Positions 21,677-33,000 of a stretch of 64,000 nt of DNA are shown one piece after another. The DNA comes from Tetrapyrgos nigripes. Its lineage: Eukaryota; Basidiomycota; Agaricomycetes; Agaricales; Campanellaceae. Made by a program: the position numbers and the translations under genes. The notes under the pieces were generated by a model that worked only from the letters and a program-made list of their open reading frames with translations, made no database searches and was not told the origin of the DNA. The stretch's first letter is position 1, and every line of letters starts with the position of its first letter. The DNA is taken from the NCBI GenBank assembly GCA_013368315.1, contig JAACJM010000036.1:248001-312000 (forward strand), read 5' to 3'.

Positions 21677-23897
21677 CATACATAGTCAGCAAACAGTCTT
21701 ATCATCATGACATCATGGCCCCTATTTGTGATGAACCTTCGAAAAGTAGCTGCCTCTGGAATTCTCTATCATACCTGCGGACTCGACATCATACTCGAGG
21801 TCTTACGTGCGCTTGTAACTCCAGCGGTTGGCGTGATTCACGATTTGGTCGCGTCTTTTCAATGTTCGTCGTGCAAAAAGGCAAAAATTATTCATTCAAA
21901 CAAGACGGCCGCTCGATTAAAGATACTGTGCTCTTTCCCCTACTTGGACGAGTCAGCGGCGGCAATAAGGGTTTGCAGGCTCTCCAGATATGCTCCCTTC
22001 AAGTATATAACATTCTATCGGGTACCCCTTCCGCTTTTTCTGTGGCGCAAACAATTCTTTGACGAAGATTTGATCATATGCATGAGTTGGGTCAATTCCG
22101 CCTTTCTCTTCAGTTGAAGATGAAATATTGCAGCGGCAAAGCGCGCTACTAAGCAATGTCACAGATCTAACCTGAGATCATGCGCCGCTGATGCGCGCTC
22201 CTTAGAGTAAGATTAAGGTCAAGATTTTCGTCCGTCAATGATTGAATGACAATGAAGGCAGGAAAAATGAAAAATGTTCAATTTGGCTATCTAATGCAAA
22301 CCCACACGAGCTGCGCCAGGTTGCGCCTGTGGCCACGGATTTGTGTCAAGCACATAGTACAGCCCGCGAACAATAGATTCTCGATCTGGAAGTGTCTGGA
22401 AATTGCTACGTTCATTCTTTTCAACAAATTCTCAACATGAATGACTGGAGAACGGCTTCGTGCCAAGGCGCCGATTTTGCTTGCTCTTGGCAAGTACCGT
22501 GTCGCAGTATTGTGTTGCTGAGCGTCGAGCGCTGAGCTGAACGTTTTCTCGGCGATGACAGACTGCAGCGTCGCAGGACTAGACCGCATGACATTATTTG
22601 TTTGTACATGTAGACGATAAAGCTCGATAAGGCTCGAAAAGTGCTTCAATATTGTCGGCATTGTCGGACTTAAGAGGACCTTGACAAGCATCAGCAACTT
22701 GAAGCATCTTGATTCGATGCTGGCCGCGTATACCCTAGTACTTGTCAGGACGTTGCCCCTGCTGCGCTGTTGCTTGCCCCGCTGAAGCAGTGATTGGTTT
22801 CACGGTCTAAGCTTCTTCCGTTATCTTCCTAGACGATACAACATCATGTATTTAACGGTAGCGGTGTATACCATCTATCTATCGTATCCACATTGAAGCC
22901 GCTTCCCAGGTCAACATCTACATTTGGTCTACCTGAGTCTACCTCTAGTAATTCCTCGAAAGAGTCTTTCAATCACGCGTCGAGTGCTGAAGTACCGTAT
23001 CCAACCAATGTTGCTGCTTTGTACAATTTGATCACATGCCTTCCCACGAAGGGGACCTGGAGGCTCTGATTCATCATGATGATTGAACGTCCAGGCCAAT
23101 CCCTGATCACTACCAAAACATCATCGCAGCACGTTTTGGTGACCTGCTGACGCGATGCTACGTTATACTACCGAAAGACCGCCGAACGATACAAGAATGA
23201 TAAGTCCCTGGGTTCGTTTCCGTTCCATACTGGGATAGATGCGTTCAACTCGGACGGATTGCAACTTTTGGTCAGGAAATGGGGGCAGCGGGAGCTATCC
23301 TTGAGAGAGCGTAACGACATCAGCATTTATAAACATGTTGATCCGATCGCGAATCGTTCTGCATTCGAATTTCAAGTTGTGCGCTGAATTTGAAGTTCAT
23401 CATGATGTATGCTTTCCTCGTCATGGAGTTCGAGCGGGAATGGAGCGGTCGCCGGTCATCCTTCCTAACTTAACAGCCTGTTCCTATGTTTCAAAACCCT
23501 GTCGACAGGTCTGAGGATTTAGGGTTTAGTGGTGAGACTTAACCATGTATAACGCAAATAGAAGTGCATCATGATATTCACGTTCCTGATTCTTGAACCT
23601 GACGGCGGTATCGGTGTCGAAAAGCTCCGCTCTTAATGAACTTCGTGCTGTTGAAATAAATAGATGTTAGCTCCATCAGTAGGGAAACGATTGTTGGTTT
23701 GTCTCGGACATCGCAACGGCGGACGAGGAGGCATGAAGTCACTTTCAGGGTCTCTATTCCAAAGGGACTGAATAGCTGGCCAGACGAAGGATAAAAGAGC
23801 ACACTCGAAGATGGGGAAAGACGGACACTCATCGCCTTCAGCTACTTCCCTACATCTGCAATTTCTACCCTCTTCAATCACATTTCTCGCTTTGACC

Positions 23898-25214
23898 ATG
23901 TCTGCTCAGGTTGGTCAAAGGTTCTCTCGCTTGGTAGACTTATCTCTGACTCGTGAATCTAGTCCCAATACAGCTACAACGCTATGCAGACGTCCAACTC
24001 TCGTCGTCAGCAAGATAGAGAAATGCGTCACCAATACCGGACACAATCCCCTCAGGCTGTTGAGCGGGCGAGAGAACCGCCTGCATATAACACTTCCGGA
24101 AATATCAACAACAACCACGATCGCTCCGACATTCAGGTGGTTTATAATAATACTATACATGGTAGCCAACACGTCTCTACAAGCCACAATAGCAGCACGA
24201 CGACAGACTCCTACAGAACCCAAAATGTTACGACTGTATTCTCGAACAACATTGGTTCCAACCATTGGGATTCCAATAATCGCGTCGAGGAGAACGATGG
24301 CTCATTCAATGGGACAGGTATGCAGCAGGTTATGTCGTCTTTTGGTACGCGATATGATTTTTTTCTTTCTTATCCCTCTGTAAGCTTTGAATACTAAAAT
24401 CTAGTCAGGATCTGACGCCACGCCTTTTCCCAACCACGTACCTACAAACTTTACTTCGGGATCGTACTATTCCCACAACCGCAACTCAAATCTCGCCAGT
24501 TCCGGTAACACTATCTCGAATAACAGGGAGTCTTTTAACGCGACGGCTCGAGGTGAGATATCATTCTTCGATTACTTTGTAATGGTGCTGATGTACCACG
24601 GTTCTCCCCCACGATGCACATCTCGCGATCGAATAGAACGGTTCACTGTCGGCTCGACCAACACCTACCAGAATTTTGGGAATCAGGCAAACGCCACAGA
24701 AAGCCATCGTTACAACAGGAATCGCCACCAGTCAACGACTGGCCACAATACCCGGTTACTCAACGCGCAACAGCAGAGCGGTAGCACCGTATGGTCGTAC
24801 AACGTCGACTCCAACCACTTTGACTCCGATAATCGCATCGAGGGAAATGTCAGAGCTTTCAACGGGGTTAGTATGGATCAGAACCCTATTTCAGGTACGT
24901 ACTAACCTGAGATATCGTCCGGATGAATTCTCAAATTTAATGCAGCAATTACTGGCGCGAGGGCAAGAAACAACCCTTTCGCCCAGAACCTTCCTCTCGA
25001 CCTAGATGCTGGCAACATCATAGCTTATTCTCACAACGAAAACTCGAACCAATCCAATTCGCGCAACACTATATCAAACAATACCGACTCTTTCAATTCT
25101 GTAAACCCGCAAGGTGAGCTCAACCTCCTCCTAATTGACCTCCTTCAAGGCCTGAATCATCAAATAGAGTTCGACGCAGTATTCTGGGATTTGCTTCATC
25201 ACCATAAAAATTGA
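23898..25214 (+). CDS. Asn/Ser-rich family protein, copy 4 (multi-exon)
   Basis: Start ATG at 23898; exon 1 (23898-23909) codes MSAQ, and exon 2 begins at 23963 with SQYSYNAMQTSNSRRQQDRE. Then come HDRSDIQVVYNNTIHGSQHV, NNIGSNHWDSNNRVEENDGS, GSDATPFPNHVPTNFTSG, VWSYNVDSNHFDSDNRIEGN and NSNQSNSRNTISNNTDSFNS. The final exon reads GLNHQIEFDAVFWDLLHHHK and stops at 25212-25214. It starts like the upstream last exon of copies 2 and 3 (GLNLQQ) and ends like their downstream one, as if a deletion had joined the two. The long basic C-terminus of the other copies is therefore missing. Inverted relative to the others and the most diverged. No domain recognised; function unknown. Confidence 0.5.
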
Positions 25215-25677
25215 CGGAGGAAAATATTCGAAAGTGTAACTAAATGTACCCAAATTTTCCTTGTTTTAGATAATTATCCTTCATGCTTTCCAGTTTTTCT
25301 CTCGCTTTCTGTCAATGCTGTTACTTTGCTATCGTAGTTCTGCTGTCGTCGCTTTACTGGTGTACGGGCTTACGGGTAGGTAGCAGGGTAGGACAACATC
25401 ATACAATAAAGTACGCATACTTATCTTTCTCGAACGATAGCTTCAATTGCGAGTGTGCAGCGATCACTGTCTCCAGAACAAAAACATATACATTTCTTCG
25501 AACACTTCCAGGACCACACCGTGTCAACACTTTGGGGTATAGATGTGAGCAAAGTGCTTCGAGAAGCCCAACAATAAAACTCGTAGTCCATCGAATAATA
25601 GTTCCATAAACCCGTTCCCAAAGACCTGATTCCATCAGACTGCTTTTTTTAACTGAAAGCTTGTGCACCTCTACTAA

Positions 25678-26562
25678 TCAATAACCAGCATAGCAGAACC
25701 CATCACTGTTAGTGATATAGTTAATGCTTCCATCCGGCTGACTCTGTCCACCGGCGTTGATGGCAGTCTCAGGACCTTGGCAGGCCGTGTAGAGGGAGCA
25801 AGTCAACAATGGGCTTCCGTCCTGTGAATCCATGGAGAATGTTTAGAAACAAATGTCGAACAAGCAATTTATCGCACTCGGCGTACGCACCTTTCCGTTC
25901 ACATCGTGATAGGTGTTGATAAAGACACATCCTTGAACACTCGAGCACATAGCCTTGCAGTCTGAATGGTAGGTAGATACACTCATTGTTAGTTCACTCA
26001 TCTAAGCACATTGATTGCAATTTGCGACTGACCGTCAACGGTATCCACCAGACCGTAAGTCAAATATCCATCCGCCTGAGTAGCAGCGGTGAGGTCACTG
26101 AATGTCTGCTTCCATCCATCGCTGGGAGGAGGAGGAGAGGGAGGAGGGTACTGAGGAGGAGGAGGGGGAGGAGGGGCATGAGGCTTAGGGCAATGCAAGC
26201 AAAATGGAAGGAGGTCGAGGAGTTTGCAGATCAACTAGATAGAATATGGCCAAAGTCCGAGGTCAATAACAACAATTCGCATCGGAGATGTCAACCTAAA
26301 AACTCACGCTATCCTTCAAATGCGGAAGGAAGAACTTGAAGATATCCAAATGCTCTGGGTGGTCACCGTAATACCAACCGGGTTTTGCACCTTTTTTCCA
26401 AGGAGGAATGGGCGCCCCGTAGTGATTAGCAGTGGTCATGGTGGATCCGAGGGTGATCGAGAGGGCGGCATTGGTGCTGCTCGTAGCAGGCACTGCGGAG
26501 ACCGGTGCAATGACAGCACTGGTGAGTGCAGCAGCGATGGTGATGAGACCGGTGAGTTGCAT
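25678..26562 (-). CDS. Secreted fruit-body-specific-A-like protein
   Basis: Four exons (26562-26308, 26234-26033, 25961-25891, 25821-25678) code 223 residues. An N-terminal signal peptide (MQLTGLITIAAALTSAVIA, cleavage probably after PVSA) predicts secretion. A proline-rich linker, PHAPPPPPPPQYPPPSPPPP, separates an N-terminal region from a conserved cysteine-containing C-terminal region with CKAMCSSVQGCVFINTYHDV, then LLTCSLYTAC and GGQSQPDGSINYIT. From memory, this C-terminal pattern is that of Agaricomycete fruit-body-specific protein A homologues, which are small secreted proteins of unknown activity. All splice sites are canonical and in phase. The region upstream, about 26600-27750, is non-coding. 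Confidence 0.75.
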
Positions 26563-26599
26563 TGTTGTAAGCGATTATTGACCTTGGGGCTGAGGATGC

Positions 26600-27750
26600 T
26601 GCAGTATTCGACAACACCAGCGAGGTTTTATACATCTCGTCCCCTGCATACATCGTTGTAGGAGTACGCCGTCACTCTCTCTGTAATCAGAGCAAATCAG
26701 AACAGGACGCGAACGTTAAACATCACGCACGTCAAGTTTCAACTGAAGCGGAACACATTTCTTAGTCTCATCAAGGAACAACCGTCCGCGCTAATGTTGA
26801 CCATCTATGGTAAACTACCTGCCATATCATGACGCCCCTAGAAATTTAGAATTACTCTCGACTTGACAGAGGCGTCTGGAATGTTGCTGTGCCTTAAGAG
26901 TGACATAAAAGGATATAGAAACACAGACATACAGGAGCTTAAAACGGTTAGACGAATGCGCTTCTGAAGGAGCATGAACGGAAGGAATCAGAAATAAGGG
27001 TGAAGGAGGAAGAAATCAGGTAAGATTCTAGAACTAATCACATCGACATCGTCGAAGAGTAATGGCTTTTCTTCTATAGCAGGGCCTGCAGCTACGTCCC
27101 TGGGTTATTTGTGTGAAGACGAAAGATAGGAGGTTCAATATTATAAGAATAGGAGTACAAATTTGAAATACTTTCATTCAGCAAGGCGATGAATACGTTT
27201 GCTCAAGCGCTCAAGCGCTCAAGGGTCGAGGAACAGGGGCTGAAACACCTCTAGGCTCTAGAGGTAGCAAAGAAGTAGAGGTTGGGTATCTTCTTGAGGT
27301 TGCTTGGATGCGTCGGATTTTTGGGTAGAAGCTCCATCATTCTCAGCGCGCTCTGAATGGAGGACATTCCCATCAACATTGGTCATTGTGGCTTGTGATA
27401 GTTTGAGGAGAGTGGCTTGACAGTAAAAATGATGACGAGACTTGTGTCAGTGATCGGGACTCACAAGAACGTGATTGTGACTGGTCGCGACTCGCGAATT
27501 TCAAAATTCGACTGGTGCCGATGAGGAGTCGACGACACTGAAGTGACTGAACCCTAGAAGTTAGAACGTTTAGTGCAATTCATTTCTGGAGGAGGAGTCT
27601 TTTACCCGGGCTGTCTGGAATGGATTCTATTCGCGTCGTTGTATACTCTAGGATGTACTAGTATACACAAAATATGAAAATACCTATGCTACAATTTATT
27701 GCAACGTTACCGTCAATACAGTATCGAAGTCTAAACGTCCATGTTGCATG
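26600..27750. other. Intergenic, no gene seen
   Basis: Between the promoter side of the secreted-protein gene and the 3' end of the transporter gene. It contains a short CTCAAGCGCT tandem at about 27204-27222. No supported frame, RNA gene or transposon. Confidence 0.5.
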
Positions 27751-27758
27751 AAAAGCTT

Positions 27759-29745
27759 TCATGAGATTGAGATTTGTGGTTCCTTTTTCTTATCTACGGA
27801 TTCCACGGATTCCTCGTCCACAACCTTTGACCCCGAAGGAACATCGACGGGATGTCTTGACGCGTAATATGCATTGAAAACTGTGCCAAGAAGGTATACA
27901 GCACTGAAAAGGTCGCTTCAGTCAGCACTTCGACCAGAACATGTGCAAAGGCAAAGCCAGAATGCTCACAAGAATACAGAAGTCACTTTATAACCTGCAG
28001 GGTAATTGGGTGCTTTGCTAGCGGGGAAGATGACGTTTGGTGCCCAGGCATTGATGACATACGACATCTAGGAAGAAATGGCAGATGAGAGACAATGATA
28101 TACGAAGATGAAATAACGCCCTTACCGTATTTATGAACCCAATGACGATGGCACGATTCTCGGCATTTGAAGACATCAGTTCGTTGATCCAGGCCTGGGG
28201 CATGCAGGTGTCAGCGCTTCGGCTTCGCTACAGCGATTGCTCAACTCACAAATGTTAACGCTCCAGTACCTGTAATCGTAAAGTTCAAATAAAACCCGAC
28301 AAACTTGGCCGTATCGCTTGCAGGCCAACTGGCTAGGATGATGTTCCCAGTAAGAGGAAGTAGAGCAGCGAAAGCAATGATAGGCCAGCGAGTTTGAAGT
28401 ATATCCGATGCCCAGGAGTATACTAGTCCGAAAACGATCTGGAGGGCATAGCCACCTGTCGGAATGGTGTTAATCTGGCTGACGGTGTACTTTCCAGTGG
28501 ATTTGAGCCAGAGGTTCATGTACGTGTATGATCCCAGCCTAGATGTCATTTAGTAGATCAAGTTGATCAGAGTAAGCGCAAGTGTAAACTCACCCGACGA
28601 CGTCGCAGGTGTATGGCACGACGAAGAACCAAGGTACCCAACAACGGAAAGCTTGAATCATTCCTTTGACAGAAAAACCTTTAGGTGGCTCGCGTTGGAA
28701 TCGCTCGGCTCTGCTGAGTGCGATGTCGAGGTCAGATTCCCTAAACCACAACTTGCTACGAGGGTTTAGTTTATGGGGTGTGTCTGGGATCATGAAGAAT
28801 CCGGCTAGTGCGATGGGAAACGATATCATGCCGTCGACGAAGAATAACCATTGCCACCCGCTGTTTTTCAGATTAGAAAGAGTCGAAAGAGTCACAATCA
28901 GAACGCCTCTTACCTATAGCCATTGACACCATTCAGACCATTGTATACACCAGCTTGCAGATACCCACTAATCATCGTTCCGACCGCAGAACACGAGATG
29001 AATATAACCATCCGCTTTCCTAGCTCACTGGGCATATACCAGCTTCCTAGAACCCACAGCATACCGGGATATGCAGATGCCTCACATAGGCCGATGAAGA
29101 AACGAAGGATATACAACGTCCGTACATTTTTAGCTGCTGCACAGGCTATGACGAGCGAAGTCCAGATCATTTCGCAGCAAGGTACTGAAGAAAACGGAAT
29201 TGTTCGTCAGTTGGTGGAGGAACTCTGGGGCCGGAAGGAGGACACTAACGCCAAATTGATGGAGATACTTTGACCATGAGAAGTGTTCCTGGATATTGGC
29301 CGACAACGTATCCAACCTGTAAAACTCATCTTGTCAATCCTCAATCTCGCCCACAGAATCCGAGAATACAGACCGTGAACATCGTGAGCAGCGTGTTGTA
29401 TTCATCTCCTTGTATATTCAAATCCTCCTTCATTCCACTCACGTATGCGTTTTGAACATTGGCCTGATCCAAGTATTTGATGAAGTCTGACGGAAAACGA
29501 TGAATCGAGACGCGTTTTTGCATTCAAACAGAAAGAAAGACGTACAACCCAAGCATGCAATGGTCATCAAACCGAGATCAAGTCGCTGAACGTATTTACG
29601 TTCCTCTTCGGACTTATCATCTCTGGAGACGCAAAACGCACAATGATAAGCTAGAGATAAACGAAGACTTTAGAGAAACATACCTATCCCATACAACCTG
29701 GCTTATCCTGCGGCCCCACGAGATCTCTTGTTGTCCAGAGGCCAT
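27759..29745 (-). CDS. MFS transporter, Dal5/Liz1 (anion:cation symporter) family
   Basis: The start ATG at 29743-29745 opens [20 protein letters not shown]. Next exons give [18 protein letters not shown] and, across a GTACGT intron, [20 protein letters not shown]. That is the family's first membrane segment with the conserved D-Q-N-AYVSGM pattern. Further exons contain [55 protein letters not shown] and the C-terminal signature [14 protein letters not shown]. The tail is cytoplasmic and charged, and the stop is at 27759-27761. This fits 12-TM fungal permeases for allantoate, pantothenate, nicotinate and similar anions in the plasma membrane. It is divergent from the oxoprolinase gene, with about 270 bp between start codons. 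The substrate is not deducible from sequence; 5-oxoproline or a hydantoin-like compound is an inference from context. Confidence 0.85.
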
Positions 29746-30013
29746 CTCGCAGGAAGAACGCGAGGAACGCAGCTTTTCGGAACGAAATAAGCCATCAAAT
29801 TGGAAGGCTTTTTACTGTCCTGCAGCGATTGCGTGCTTATGTGCAAAGACTACTCCAAAGTCGATGTTGGGAAAACGTTGCCCCCGGCCAAGGCGCAAAA
29901 GATTAACCTAGATTGGTCCATAGAGCCGAAAAAGATATTTCCGGACTAAGTCACGCTATTGAGAGAAACAGTAGCCGTCTTCGAGAGTTTTTGGTCAACT
30001 GAAGGTGGTGGTA
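29746..30013. promoter_or_regulatory. Shared intergenic region of transporter and oxoprolinase
   Basis: A 268-bp gap between divergent start codons; both promoters must lie here or overlap it. No specific binding site is identified with confidence. The arrangement allows co-regulation. Confidence 0.5.
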
Positions 30014-33000
30014 ATGGAAGGAGTGATTATTGCGATAGACAGAGGGGGCACGTTCACTGGTACGCGCCAAACCTTAACCTTGTACCTTCACTAACCCCGT
30101 CAAGATGTCTGGGCCTTCATTCCTTCTCATCTCTTCGAGAATCCATCATCAGAACTTCTCGGAAACGCGGTCATTTCACCTGGTCAGAACGGTGTACAAG
30201 TACAACTGAAGTTGCTCAGCGAGGACCCTCTCAACTACGATGACGCGCCTACAGAAGGGATTCGTCGAATACTACAGATCGTAGAGGGAAGGAAGATTCT
30301 TAGAGGCGAAGCTTTGAATGCAGAGTTGATTGGTGAGTTTGAATCGATATCCACCAATAGCGGATGGCTCAAATGACATTAGATTCTGTGAGAATGGGTA
30401 CCACGGTCGCAACGAACGCCTTATTAGAGAGAAAGGGCGAAAAATTCGGTCTAGTCATGACGAAAGGGTTCAGAGATCTGCTCGAGATAGGTACGATCAT
30501 ATCCTTGAAGAGTAGAACGAGCCTCATTATTTTTAAGGCGACCAAACGCGACCTGACCTTTTCGATTTGAGCATTTCCACCAAACCAGGGCTTTTGTATG
30601 ATCCTGCCTATATCATTGAAGCTGACGAAAGAGTGACAATTGAAGGATGGTCGCTGGATCCTCAAGGACAGACTGTCGGTGGATTGTTGAAGGATTCGGA
30701 GAAAAACGGTGAGGAGGGAACGGTCGAGGTCGGTATTAGCGGGGATGTTGTCCGTGTTTTCAAGAAACTGGGTACGTGCTGGCTACTCTGATATCTTTCG
30801 AGTACCTCAATCTTGATCTAGACGAGGAATCCATACGCACATCCTTGCAAGCCTTATATAATTCTGGTATTCGTGGACTTGCTGTCTTGCTGCTTCATTC
30901 ATGGACATATCCTACTCACGAGAACAAGATTGCTGAAATAGCATCGTCGATAGGCTTCACGCAGATATCACTGTCTTCTCAGCTATCACCTGCCATCAAG
31001 GTAGCTCTTTCCTCATCTACGGCCAATGTTCATGCACTGATGAGCACCCAGGCTGTCCCAAGGGGTAATGCTGCTTGCGTAGATGCTTACCTGAGCCCGG
31101 TAGTCCGTCGATATGTTGACAACTTCCTTTCCAACTTTGTCGACACTAAGGCCGGCAAGAGATGTGATTTCATGCAAAGTGACGGGGGTCTGGTTAGTGC
31201 TAAAAAGTAGGTATATTCCTCTGTCTTCCACTCGTCTAAGCTTATATGTAAACGCGTCCAGGTTCTCTGGTCTACGTGCTGTTTTATCTGGCCCAGCTGG
31301 AGGAGTCGTTGGATTTGCGAAGGTAAAATATGTCTGGAAATTATTACTATTGTACTTTCTGACAGTCTATATTGGAGACGACGTATGCTGAAAAATCCGG
31401 CGTTCCCGTCATTGGGTTCGATATGGGTGGTACCTCTACGGACGTCTCTCGATTTGCTGGCAAGTTTGAGCACGAGTTCGACAATGTCTGCGCTGGGATC
31501 AAAGTTTCTATCCCTCAGCTTGGGATAGAGACAGTGGCCGCGTGAGTTTTCCAATCCGCCTCGATCTTGACTACATTTCTAACCTTTTTTACTTAGTGGT
31601 GGAGGTTCTCGACTGACATACAAGAACAATACTTTCTGCGTGGGTCCAGAATCCGTTGGGGCACATCCCGGACCTGCCTGCTACCGGAAAGGTGGAGAAC
31701 TCGCCATTACCGTAGGTGTCTTCTTAGTCTTTATACTGTGCATCCGCTGACGTCGGCGAAAGGACGCAAATTTGATATTAGGCCGACTCGTTCCAAGCAC
31801 ATTCCCCTGCATATTCGGTCCAAACGCAGACTCCCCACTCGATGCAGAAGCCTCACGGACAAAATTCGCAAAATTGACAGAAGAAATCAATTCTCAGCGA
31901 CCTGGAACCAAGCCTTATTCGATTGATGAAGTCGCTGCTGGGTTTTTACGAGTTGCTAATGAGAACATGTCACGGCCTATGCGTTCCTTGACCGAGCAAC
32001 GTGGGTATGCTGCTTCTGCTCACAATTTGTGTTGTTTTGGAGGTGCTGGTGGTCAGGTATGTCTTTCATGACTCTCTATTGACCTTGCGTGAATAATTCG
32101 ACATAGCATGCTTGTGTGATTGCCAAAGGTCTTGGGATTGGACTGGTCATTGTACCCCGGTTTTCTAGTATATTGTCGGCCTACGGTATTGCTTGTGCTG
32201 ACTCCGTCAGCGAGGTTTCCGAACCCACGACGGTTAACTTGTCCAAAGGCAACAACGCCACGTGGTCAACCATCCAGGAGCGTATCGAGAAGCTCCGTGC
32301 TCAAGTTTCCAAAAACCTGCAGGAACAAGATGTTGAGCAGGTCACGTACCATGTCGGTGTCTTTCCCTTACATTTTTCGTCTTCTCAAACTGATTATGCA
32401 AACAGGTGGAGTTGGGGTGCGCCTATGACGGTAGCGATACTGTTCTCCAGATACCTTACCATGGACCGTCAGTTGTTGAAGACTTCATTGCTGCTCATTT
32501 ACAAGAAACATCATTTTCCATGCCTCGAGATGTCCTTGGTGTCAGCGTCCGTGTACGCGGGACAGGCAAAACTGTCGATTTCACACCTATCGGCTTTGGA
32601 GACGAATTAGCTGCTGCCGAGTCCGCTTGGGCCAATGGAAAGGATGTGCCATCGCCAAAGGAAGCCGAGCTCGTTTCTGCCTATTTCGATTTCACTTCTG
32701 GCGGTAAGCGCGTACAGACACTAGTATACGCTCTCGGTAGTGTTCCGCATGGAAGCAGGATACCTGGACCTGCAATTATTGCAGATAATACTCAGACAAT
32801 CGTCATAGAGCCAGGATGCGTTGCATTCGTCCTAAGCGAGCATGTCGTCATTCGAGTTGGGAACGAGGAGTCGTCTGTCATAAAGGATTCGGAAGTTGAT
32901 ATCCAAGTGGCTGACCCTATAATGCTGGCTGTCTTTGGAAACAGATTTATGAGGTATGTCATCCATCTGTAAAATATGGGATTCCCGCTCTTATTATTTC

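Larger units (their letters stand above)
19790..25290. repeat. Right arm of inverted duplication
   Basis: Collinear, inverted counterpart of about 5200-11880. In order from the right: family gene copy 4, the flank matching 7100-8500, the ORF fragment matching 10640-10760, the block matching 11080-11400, the block matching 11440-11660 and the block matching 11690-11870. It lacks the LINE and MITE found in the left arm and carries its own insertion at 20205-21676. Similarity is clear but lower than between the two direct copies, so it is the older event. Confidence 0.8.
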
